From assembly GCA_001430745.1 (NCBI GenBank), contig KQ481946.1, positions 874,429 through 892,893 on the forward strand: a DNA stretch of 18,465 nucleotides, read 5' to 3'. A model generated the notes under the pieces. The model worked only from the letters and a program-made list of their open reading frames with translations, was not told the DNA's origin and ran no database searches. Positions within the stretch are counted from its first letter, which is position 1. Each line of letters begins with the position of its first letter. Source of the DNA: Auxenochlorella pyrenoidosa. Lineage: Eukaryota; Chlorophyta; Trebouxiophyceae; Chlorellales; Chlorellaceae. A program made the position numbers and the translations under genes. Positions 1 to 7,790 of the stretch are shown here, piece after piece.

Positions 1-257
1 TGCATGTCGAGTGCAAGGCCCGGCTCAACACGCTGCGCAACAACCGCTTGGGCGCGCCGGCAAGTGCAGGCAGTCGAGGCCCATGGGCAGCCTCAGCCGT
101 CCTTGGCTGCCAGGTGGCATGCCTGCTTGGCGTGGGGCCGTCGGCCCGGTTAGAGGGGTGGCCCGGCCCAACCCAACCCCCTCTCTCCTGGCCCGCCCCG
201 CTGCAGAGCTTCTGGTACGACACCAACTTCGCAAACAAAGATATTGTGTGCGCGTAG
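1..257 (+). CDS. 3' end of a secreted Cys-containing protein gene, paralogue of the next gene (partial)
   Basis: Two exons are visible: 1-59 (reading phase begins at base 3) and 207-257, ending in TAG at 255-257. The encoded pieces are HVECKARLNTLRNNRLGAP and SFWYDTNFANKDIVCA. They match the last two exons of the complete gene at 1012-2934 (ARINTLRDNRLGNP and SFWYDMAWRNKDIVCY). The intron position and phase (0) are the same and the last exon is the same length (51 nt). I count about 23 identities in 34 aligned residues, while third codon positions have drifted, so this is an older tandem duplicate. The intron begins with GC rather than GT (GCAAGT at 60-65). The family is not recognised and no function is assigned. 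The 5' part lies outside the window, so signal peptide and full length cannot be judged here. Confidence 0.8.
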   Translation, partial: HVECKARLNTLRNNRLGAPASAGSRGPWAASAVLGCQVACLLGVGPSARLEGWPGPTQPPLSWPAPLQSFWYDTNFANKDIVCA

Positions 258-1011
258 ACGGCTTGTCGCCGTGTTGGCGGACACGAGCAGCACCCTTTGG
301 CGGGCAACGCGGCGCCGCCTGCTGCGAGCTGGTGCAGCTTACGTCTGCCACCTGCTAAGTCTGCCTGGCTCTTGAGCTGCTGCCCGCATCAGGCCAGACC
401 TGACCTGCGGGCCTTGTGTGCTAACGGCTGCCCTCCCAGGGTCCCTGCCGACAACATCGCCCGTCAGCGGAACGTTAACGTGCCTTATCCGACGCAGAAT
501 GGACAGGCAGCGTTGTGCACTGCAAAGCCACCTTCATGTGCGCACCCCACAATTTCTGCCTGGGCTGTATTGTTATGCATAAAGCTATCTTTATTTTCGA
601 AATACAGCATCTAAACAGTGGCCGCATTGCTGCGCAGTGGGCGGCAGAACGCCGCCGTGCCAGGAGTGTGCACAGCAGTCACTGCTGTCGCACCGAAAAT
701 TCAATCGGCGATGTTGCGATGCATTTGGGCCAAGAAACGTGCACAAATCGACCGTCCAGCGGGTTGGTTGCGAGAGAGCGGGCGGAGGTGGCGGCTGCCG
801 ACCGGCCGCTCTCGAGTCCCACGTTCCGTCGACACTAAAAAGTCAGTTCTCTTTGCGCTGATGTTGTTCTTTTGCTGTTCGCGCATCGCCTGGTAGGGTT
901 GGTATTGTGCGGGTCGGAACGGTGGCGAAGTCACACGCTTGGCGGATGCTATTTGAGCGGGGATTGGGATTGAATCCGAACCCTACAACCTGTCACCGAT
1001 CAAACGCCAAC
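258..1011. other. Intergenic region between the two paralogues
   Basis: This 754-base stretch must contain the 3' UTR of the first gene and the promoter and 5' UTR of the second. Small open frames are present on both strands, but none has plausible splice-linked coding structure, a hydrophobic leader or a recognisable motif. A relatively AT-rich patch at about 560-615 could mark the end of the upstream transcript. I find no TGTAA polyadenylation motif here. Nothing else can be supported. Confidence 0.5.
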
Positions 1012-2934
1012 ATGCGCTCGGCGTGAGTAGCCGCCAGTAGGGGTGGTTGGTGTGCTTGGCAGCACCTGTGGGCTGCACCGCAGCACCTTGCTGGGCTGCC
1101 TGCCAGGCCAAGCAATCCTGACAGCATGCTGACGGGTGGTTTACCACAAACAGTGCAGCAGGGGAGGCAGTTGGGGGTCGGGGACAGCAAGAGTTGCGCA
1201 CGCTGGCTCTTACAGGCCACACGCCACCAGCGGCTCCCAAATGGTCCCGCTTCCCAGCACCTGGCGTGCCGCCAACCACCCCCAACAGCCAGCCCGCACC
1301 TGCCCCCCCACCACGTGATGTCTTGTCTATCTCACAGCCAAACGGGCAGTCCCCTCAATCCTGCTGCAGCCTGCTGCTCGCCGCCCTGGCGGCCCTGTTC
1401 TGCGGCGCCCTGGCCGGCCCCTACCGCGGCGGCGCCGGGTGCTACAGCTCTGACAACATCCCGCGGTGAGCAGCGGCTGCGGCTGCCTGGATGGATTCCT
1501 GCCCCTGGGATCGAGCCAGCGTCGTACATTAGCCTGCAGCTAATCGTACATGGGCTTGGCTCTTCTCTCATAAACCTCACACGCCCTGCTGTAATCCCCC
1601 GAATGCAGCTACCAGATCAAGGGTGCGCTGACGTCGGCAGTGCTGCCCTCGAGACCCGTCGTACTGTAGCAATGTTGTGGCAGCAAGCAGCGCTGCAGCA
1701 CCTGCCAGCACGCCCAGCCTCTGCGCTGGCCAAACCTGGTTCTGTGTCCACATGCATCAGCCTGGACCTTGCTCTAGCCTCACCCCTCCTGTCTGCTGCC
1801 CCCCACCCCGAACTCACTGTGAACAGGCTTCCAGTTCGTGGACATCGTCAAGGTGAGGGTCCGAGATGAGCGCCGCCCGCCCTTCATGCTTCGCGCAGCT
1901 GTCGCTGGACTGCTTTGCAGCACTGGTGCGGCCTGCCAAAGCGCGCGCTTCCCTTGAGCCCTCAGGGCATGGCGGTGGCCGTGGTGCCACAGCTGGCGCC
2001 AGCTCTGGCATCCCCCACCCAACGGCACCGTAACCCTCCCAACCCCTGCAGGGCCAGTGGGTGAAGCAGGCATTTGTGCAGGCCAAGGCCCGCATGCGGC
2101 GCGCCGCAGAGGACAAGTACCCCGTCCTCAAGACCTGCGACTTTGACGGTGGGTGGGGTGTGTATGTGTGTGTGTCGTGCTCGTTGCGTTTGTGTGCGTG
2201 GGGTGGGGGGGGGTGAAGCACAATGAACATTTCTGCGCGTAGCACAACCTTTTCAGCACTTCACAATGCATCTACGATACATCTGCCAGCTGGGCCCTCT
2301 CTGCAGGCATCAAGCCGATCCGTGGCTGCTACAACTCGCGCATCCCCGGCTGGGTGGGCCCGCCCCAGCTGGTCGGCCAGTACGGCTTTGTGGCTAGCGT
2401 TCAGGTGGGCTTGGGGCTCTTTGGTTGCGGGTGGGCCTGCCTGAGTCCATTGTTTGGCAGGTATGGGTGGCCAGGGGCGGTTGGGGCGTCCTGCTTGGTA
2501 CCTCACACCGCTCTTTGCTTCTTGCCGCAAGCATTGTTGGCTGACCCCAAAATTGACCTTCCAATATGCAGTACGAGTGTGCTAAGAAGCACTTTGCCAT
2601 CAAGTGCGCAGCCCGCATCAACACCCTCCGTGACAACCGCCTGGGCAACCCGGTAGGCCGACAGGCACCGTCAAGGGATGGCGAATGGGCCTGCAGCTGC
2701 ATCAGTCTAACCTGCCCTGTATTGAAGCCACACGTGCACGGCCTGAGCTTGCTGCAAGCATGCGTAGGCCTGCCCTGTCATTCACAGAATGCCCCGCCGG
2801 CCCTGATGCTGGGTGCTAAAGCGAGCTCGCAGCCTTGAATCGCAATGCGCTGCTTATCCGTGCCGACCAACTCCTGCCTGCAGAGCTTTTGGTATGACAT
2901 GGCCTGGCGGAACAAGGACATCGTGTGCTACTGA
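1012..2934 (+). CDS. Secreted Cys-containing protein of unrecognised family (8 exons, 157 aa)
   Basis: Inferred exons are 1012-1022, 1370-1465, 1609-1622, 1827-1852, 2052-2148, 2307-2404, 2572-2652 and 2884-2934 (stop TGA 2932-2934). All junctions are GT-AG and the phases agree throughout. ATG 1012 was chosen because it sits in the context CCAACATGC, is followed by a perfect GTGAGT donor, and joins in phase to an exon completing a textbook signal peptide: MRSALLLAALAALFCGALAG, with cleavage near residue 20. The mature protein is about 137 residues and basic. It has cysteines in the contexts GCYSS, KTCDF, RGCYN, YECAKK, IKCAA and IVCY, an even number that suggests disulphides. Aromatic and basic motifs such as RIPGWVGPPQLVGQYGF and SFWYDMAWRNKDIVCY lie toward the C-terminus. 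No known domain is recognised. It is a tandem paralogue of the partial gene upstream. Exon 1 and the 14- and 26-nt exons rest on phase and splice-site logic rather than transcripts, so they are the least certain part. Confidence 0.75.
1513..1562 (+). repeat. Intronic inverted repeat (hairpin)
   Basis: Intron 2 of the secreted-protein gene contains arms GTACATTAGC (about 1524-1533) and GCTAATCGTAC (about 1539-1549), separated by CTGCA. The pairing is complete apart from one bulged C. Outer bases GAGCCA (1513-1518) and TGGCTC (1557-1562) also pair, so a roughly 50-nt imperfect hairpin could form in the transcript. Its function is unknown. Confidence 0.6.
2157..2180 (+). repeat. GT-rich microsatellite in an intron
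   Basis: An imperfect GT dinucleotide tract lies just downstream of the exon ending at 2148. It is followed by a G-rich tract at about 2199-2213. It is inside an intron and probably has no coding role. Confidence 0.6.
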
Positions 2935-3279
2935 GCAGCTCCTGGCGGCTGGCTGAGGCAAACCCTCCAACCCTCAAAAAGCCCAACTGCCATTTCCACA
3001 GCTCTTCTCGACCTTCCTCGGCCTGGTGCACAGGGGATACCAGTCTCTGCTGAAACATGCAAGTATCTTGAACTATCCTCACCACGAACCGTGATCCCTT
3101 TTTTGCCGCTCTGTCCCCACCTTGACCTGGGGCCCTCTGCCCTCTTGAACACCTGGCAGGGACGGTCCCTTGCAGTCACCCTTCCCCTGTTCTCCCAAGA
3201 ACCCCCATCTGCTTCTTGCCCGCCTCTACGGATCTCATGCACTGCTGATCAGGGGTATGTTGTGCGCCCCATGGCAGTG

Positions 3280-3325
3280 CCCCCCCCCCCCCGCCCCCCC
3301 GCGTCGACTGTCTCGACTGTCGACC
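3280..3325 (+). repeat. C-run and adjacent TCGACTGTC tandem repeat
   Basis: A run of 13 C (3280-3292), then G, then 7 C (3294-3300), is followed by two perfect tandem copies of TCGACTGTC at 3304-3312 and 3313-3321. GTCGAC palindromes flank the pair at 3303-3308 and 3320-3325. The position is intergenic, about 650 bp upstream of the deacetylase ATG. Confidence 0.8.
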
Positions 3326-3440
3326 GTTGATGTGACGATCTGAGACCCTCGCCACCGTATGACTGGCAGAAAGCGTTCAAGAGAATGCATGGTCCAGTAC
3401 GCACATCGCTGGCAGCGTGCCGGCATGCTTGTTGTTGCTT

Positions 3441-3460
3441 GCAGCTGCTGCTGCAGCAGC

Positions 3461-3491
<31 letters not shown>

Positions 3492-3492
3492 G
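3441..3492 (+). repeat. CTG/CAG-CGG trinucleotide tract
   Basis: Intergenic (GCTGCTGCTGCAGCAGC) runs into about nine GGC units and then GCAGCAG. All six frames stay open as homopolymeric Ala/Cys/Gly/Ser/Gln, which generates spurious open frames on both strands. It could be a 5' UTR or promoter microsatellite; no transcript evidence is available. Confidence 0.85.
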
Positions 3493-3971
3493 ATCCAGAC
3501 TTGCGATGCAGCGGCATGATTTGGTTCAGAGGCCCGTCTCGGTCCCGCGTATGTCCAGGGTTTTGTTTGGTCGTGGTTACAGGTCGGATAGAAATGCTGC
3601 CTGCCAGTCTGGCAGTGAGCGGCTCCCTGCCTGGCAGCAGCTGTGACGTCCTGCCTCTCGCGTTGCCCTGACCATTCGCCCAGTGGGCTAGATTGAACAT
3701 TCTCTCTGTCAAACATAGAATCCTTTCTGAACGCACTTGAGAAGCTGACTGACTGAAAGGAAGGCAGAGGCACCGCCGAAGTTCAGCCTGAACACCACCG
3801 CCAACACAGCACCCTCAGCATGCACAACCACCTGGCAGCTTGGCGCCAGAACGGCCTCCCCTGGCCCTGAAGGTGATCGAACAGCCTCTTAAATCCGAAA
3901 CAGGAACCCTTAAGCCTCCTCGTGCCCTGCGGCGGTTGGGCGCGAGCGGAAGGAGGTGTTGGAGCCCGCAA

Positions 3972-6900
3972 ATGGTCGGCTCCGCAGCTTGCGCAGCGCT
4001 CCTTGCGGCTCTTTGTACTTTGGCGAGTGCAGCGGGTACGTGCCACTGCTGTCTGCAGCCCTGCAGTGCGGCGGCCCGGCAGCAAGCCCCCGCTCCCTTT
4101 CTTGGTGATGCACTGCAAAAGGGGCCCTCAAAGGTCGGGCTCCTGCTGACCAGTACTCCCCAGCCAGCAGTTTTACGCTTGAAAACTTCCTGTGTCCTGC
4201 TCTGCAGTGAAGGAGCCAGGGCTGCACACCACGTATGCCTGTTCCTGCGCTGCAACCGCCGCTGCTGCTCTGGGCAGCGGTAGCTGCGTCTGTCCGAGCA
4301 CATCGCCCCCTGGAGGCCTGATGCCCAGCGAGACACCCCAGTTCATACTCTTTACGGTTGGTGGATTAGAATTGCTCCGCGTGGTGATGGGAAATCTGCA
4401 TAAACCGTTTCTGTTGCAACACTCCCCCTCAACTCCACCCCACCCGTGCACCCTCCCACTGCAAGCAGCACGATGACGCCATCACCCCCAGTGCCGAGGC
4501 TGCTTTTCGCGCCATTCTTGATGGGCGACGCAGCGCGAACGGCTGCCCTGCTGTCGCCACGCTCTTCACGCTGGCAAGGGGCACGGGTGCGTGCGGTTCG
4601 CTGCTTCCAGATGTTCTCATGTAAAAGGCAGGCAGCGTCAGCACAGTGTTCAGTGACAATGTCGGCAATCATTTGCCGAGGCAGATGTCACACCAAGCAG
4701 GGAAGACAGGAAGGATGAAAGAAGGAAGGGAGCAAGCCGGACCACCCCCACCCCCCACCCCCCACCCCACTGCCCACCCTTCACCATCCTCCCCTTAGCA
4801 GACTGCCAGCTGCTGCAGGGTCTGTACAGGGATGGCTACGAGGTGGCCTCCCACTCGCTGACCCACCAGAAGGCAAGTTTCCACTGCCCAACATCAACGA
4901 TGGAACGAGCGTGGCATACAGTGGGGCAAGGCAAACATGGCCTTGCCGATGCTCGCTGACATGCGCTTCACGCAGCCTGGCTCGCACGGCAGAGGCCCCT
5001 TCCCTCTTGCCTGTGCTGCAGATGAACGACTGGGGCGAGGCGGAGGTGGCGGCAGAGGTGGTGGGCGGGAGGGCGGCGCTGGCCAGCAAGTGCGGCATTC
5101 CGGCCGCCGACATCGTGGGCTGGCGGCAGCCCTACCTGCAGGCCTCGCCCACCGTCAGGCAGGTATGTGATGCTGCGGGGACCGGGCCCGGCTCTTGGAA
5201 AGGACTGCGGCATGGCACTTGCTCCTCGGAGCAGGCTGCCTGCACTTTGCTAGGGTGCAGGCGCTGCCGCCGCCCGCCGCTCGCCTCCGGTTTCTGTGAC
5301 CGTTGCCCCCTGTCTGCCGCCTTGGGCTGCATGCAGGCTGTGAAGGCTGCCGGCTTCTGGTACGACTCGACCATTCTGGAGTCGCCAGATGGCGAGTCGG
5401 CCTCCCGCGGCACGGCCGCGCGCCTCTGGCCGTACACGCTGCAGGATGGGGTGGCGCAGGACTGCAAGAGGTGGGCGCCAGGGCTGGGAGGAGCGCCCCA
5501 CCGGGCAGGCGCCAGGCGCCAGTGGGATCGCCGGAGTGCTGCGCCGCAGCACAGCACTTGCTTGGAGCTGCGCCAGCCCTGAACACTCCCAACCCTGCGG
5601 CTGTCACCTTGCCTGCGCGCCCTGCAGCTGGTCCCCCTACCAAACCTGCTCTGCAGGGGAGAGCTACCCAGGGCTCTTTGAGGTGCCAGGTCAGCACTCA
5701 GGCCGTTTCCAGCGAGTGCCGGTCGGCATGCCCTGCTGGGAAGTGGCCCCCGCTGCGGCGGCCGCTGCATGTGCACTGGCAGGTGCATCAGCCTGACTCA
5801 GCGGCCCTCATCACCACCACGCCCCGGCTGCTGCTGCTGCTGCCCGACTGCAGTGTGGGACCTGTCGCCCACCGGGCTCTTCTCCTCCGACCCCTCTGAC
5901 CGCGGCGGGCGCAGCATCCTGCAAGTCCTGAACAGTACCTTCCAGGCCGCCTACGCCGGCAACCGAGCCCCGGTGCCCATCTTCGTGCACTCCTCCTTTT
6001 TCTCCCCAGAGGGGGCGGCCGCCATGCAGCGGTTTGCGGGTGCGGGCCCGCCCTCGGCGAGGGGCGCAGGGGCGGGGGTGGGCGGTGGGTAGCAGGTGGG
6101 AGCCGGCGGGCCAGGTCCCACCAGCACGGCTGTGCCTGCGCCGCGCAGGCGCGCCTTGCAGCCCCCCCTGCCAGGCCTCGCTATGCGCCCTGCCCCCTTT
6201 CCCACGCAGCAGCCGCTGCAAACCTGCCCCTGCCCCTGCAGACTATGCACTCAGCCTCCCGCACGTCTACTTTGTCACCATGCGCCAACTGCTGGGCTGG
6301 CTGCGCCGGCCCACCCCAGCAGCGCAGCTCACGCCCGCCATGCTGGGGTGCGGCAATGCCGGCGGCGTGGGGCCAGAGGGCCCGGCAAGCAGGGCAAGGA
6401 GCGCCCTCACGGCAGCACCACCAGTGGCCGGGCTGCAAGTGCAGCAGCCGCCAGCGGAGGCACGGCCGCCCGTAAGCAGGCAGGGGTGCTGCCAGGTGCA
6501 AAGAGACGCTGGCTTGCTGCGCGGTGTTGTGTCAACATGGTGCAGAGCGGTGCGATGTGACCCCCCAACCCCCCAAACCCCCAAACCCTCCAACCCTCTA
6601 ACCCCCCAACCCTTCACGTACCGCCGCGCCTGCAGGCTGGGCCTGCATCTTCGCCGCCCCGAGCTGGCCAGCACCCAGCCGCACAGACCACCCGCACAGA
6701 TCAGCGGGAGTTTCAGGCTGCTGCACCGCCCTTGTCGGTTGCAGCAGAGGGCCAGGAGGCATCAGCTGCGCCTGCGCCTGGTGCAACCAGCAGCAGCTCG
6801 AGCCCAAACGTAGCGGCCATAGCCGGTGAGGGATTGTCTGTGCCAGTAACGCAGGATGGTGTCCCTTCTGAGCAGCGGAGACTGGCAGCAGAAAGAGAGA

Positions 6901-7203
6901 CTTGTACGGTTGCCACCTGCCTGCCTGCCCAATCTGGCCTCCCCACCTCCTGCAGGCGGTGCTGCTGGCGGCGCCCTGGCAGCCCTAGCGGCGATTGCGC
7001 TGGCAGCTGCCGCAGTACAGCGTCGTCGAAATCGCGCTGCCGGAGCTGCGGCAACGGCAGACGGGAGCATGCGGCAGACGGGGCACGTGCACGCGTCTGC
7101 GGGCATGCAGCCAGGCAAGCAGTGCTGGCCAGCAGGCGGTGCGACCCTGAGGCCTGCAAACACCTGTGACCTTCGTATCCTAGCAGTTGTGGCGTTGGAT
7201 TGA
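3972..7203 (+). CDS. Membrane-anchored polysaccharide (chitin-type) deacetylase, CE4/NodB superfamily (11 exons, 530 aa)
   Basis: Exons: 3972-4035, 4208-4356, 4469-4586, 4802-4872, 5022-5162, 5337-5470, 5628-5689, 5854-6039, 6242-6471, 6636-6825, 6956-7203 (TGA 7201-7203). Phases agree at every junction; the intron after 4872 is GC-AG. The N-terminus (MVGSAACAALLAALCTLASA) is a signal peptide. Active-site motifs of the CE4 fold follow in order: THDDAI (residues 71-76; catalytic-base and metal Asp), HSLTH (128-132; metal His pair), RQPY (169-172), FWYDS (188-192), WPYTL (212-216), YPGLFEVP (about 239-246), IFVH (289-292) and VYFVTMRQLLGWL (about 317-329). The WPYTL...YPGLFEVP pattern is that of eukaryotic chitin deacetylases, which hydrolyse N-acetyl groups from GlcNAc polymers. 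A Pro/Ala/Ser-rich stalk (about 340-448) leads to one hydrophobic helix (about 453-471) followed by QRRRNR and a 55-residue tail, consistent with a type I membrane protein whose catalytic domain faces outward. An NST sequon lies at 273-275. The exact substrate is inferred from the family. Confidence 0.88.
4741..4779 (+). repeat. C-rich (CCCCCCA)n tract before a 3' splice site
   Basis: Repeated C4-6A units lie within the intron that ends at 4801. They act as a cytosine-rich pyrimidine tract, and the minus strand has G-quadruplex potential. It is intronic in the deacetylase gene. Confidence 0.7.
6561..6613 (+). repeat. Degenerate CCCCAA/CCCTAA telomere-like tract in an intron
   Basis: Seven or so units of C3-6 followed by A2-3, including CCCTCTAACCCC, lie within intron 9 of the deacetylase gene just before the acceptor at 6635. 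The tract resembles the C-strand of plant-type telomeres (CCCTAAA) but is irregular. It may be no more than a polypyrimidine tract. Confidence 0.6.
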
Positions 7204-7790
7204 GCATGCATGCCATGACCGCGGTCCTATGCGCTGCAGGGGCGTCAGCTTTCTTGTCAGTTGGTGGCAGGGCTGGGGGCCGCGCTGGCCCCAAGCCCTC
7301 AGCACTCGATGATATGGAGTTCGCCTGTGTGGTGGAACAGACAGGTAGGCTGTTTTTATTCTGTGCACCGGATATATCTACAAGCCAAGTACAGCCGCCC
7401 GTGGGGCTTGGAAGGGACTGCCATGCACATGCTGCCAGGCCAAAGTTCACTGCCACCTGCCGACATGCCGTTGCCCCATGCAGGCACGCCCAACAGCAGC
7501 GCTCGCCGGCGCGGTCCAAATCCTTTCCGTTGAGGGACCAGAAGTTGACAGAGATTTTTAATCATCTCGTGATTCGTTCATGTTGTAAAAGCCATGAGAT
7601 AAAGCAGTGTAAGATCCACGGTTCCCACCATTTCCATTGCCTGTACCTCGACTGTACCTCTGCCCCCGCTCATGTGTCTGCTCGGGGATGCTCCGGAACA
7701 GCCGCTCCCATCTCGACTTCCGGCTCGCTGTGAGTGTTTTGCAATTGCCAGCCCACACTCTCGTCCTCCTTCCCACATCTCGCCACGGCG
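7204..7790. other. Intergenic region: deacetylase 3' UTR and NHL-gene promoter
   Basis: 587 bases without a supported gene. Two TGTAA motifs, the usual green-algal polyadenylation signal, occur at 7584-7588 and 7608-7612, about 380-405 nt past the deacetylase stop. The promoter and 5' UTR of the NHL gene would then occupy roughly 7630-7790. No TATA box can be assigned with confidence. Confidence 0.55.
7584..7612 (+). promoter_or_regulatory. Candidate polyadenylation signals (two TGTAA)
   Basis: TGTAA at 7584-7588 and again at 7608-7612, in a locally AT-richer stretch downstream of the deacetylase gene. TGTAA is the dominant near-upstream element for 3' end formation in chlorophyte algae. The assignment is by motif and position only. 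Confidence 0.5.

Larger units (their letters stand above)
2935..3971. other. Intergenic region upstream of the deacetylase gene
   Basis: About 1.04 kb lies between the TGA at 2934 and the ATG at 3972. It should hold the 3' UTR of the secreted-protein gene and the promoter and 5' UTR of the deacetylase. It contains a C-run, a 9-bp tandem repeat and a CTG/CGG trinucleotide tract (listed separately). A TGACGTC palindrome-type motif at about 3645-3651 resembles an ACGT-core bZIP site, but this is only a sequence resemblance. No supported gene is seen; the polyalanine open frame starting near 3417 comes from the trinucleotide repeat. Confidence 0.5.

Noticed and set aside
3417..3671. Open frame starting with a polyleucine/polyalanine stretch resembling a signal peptide
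   Set aside because: The hydrophobic run is produced by the GCT/GGC trinucleotide tract; the remainder has no coding features or splice-linked continuation.
5303..5899. Alternative plus-strand open frames of 135-198 codons in the deacetylase region
   Set aside because: They cross several introns of the deacetylase gene in the wrong frame and lack any CE4 or other domain motif.
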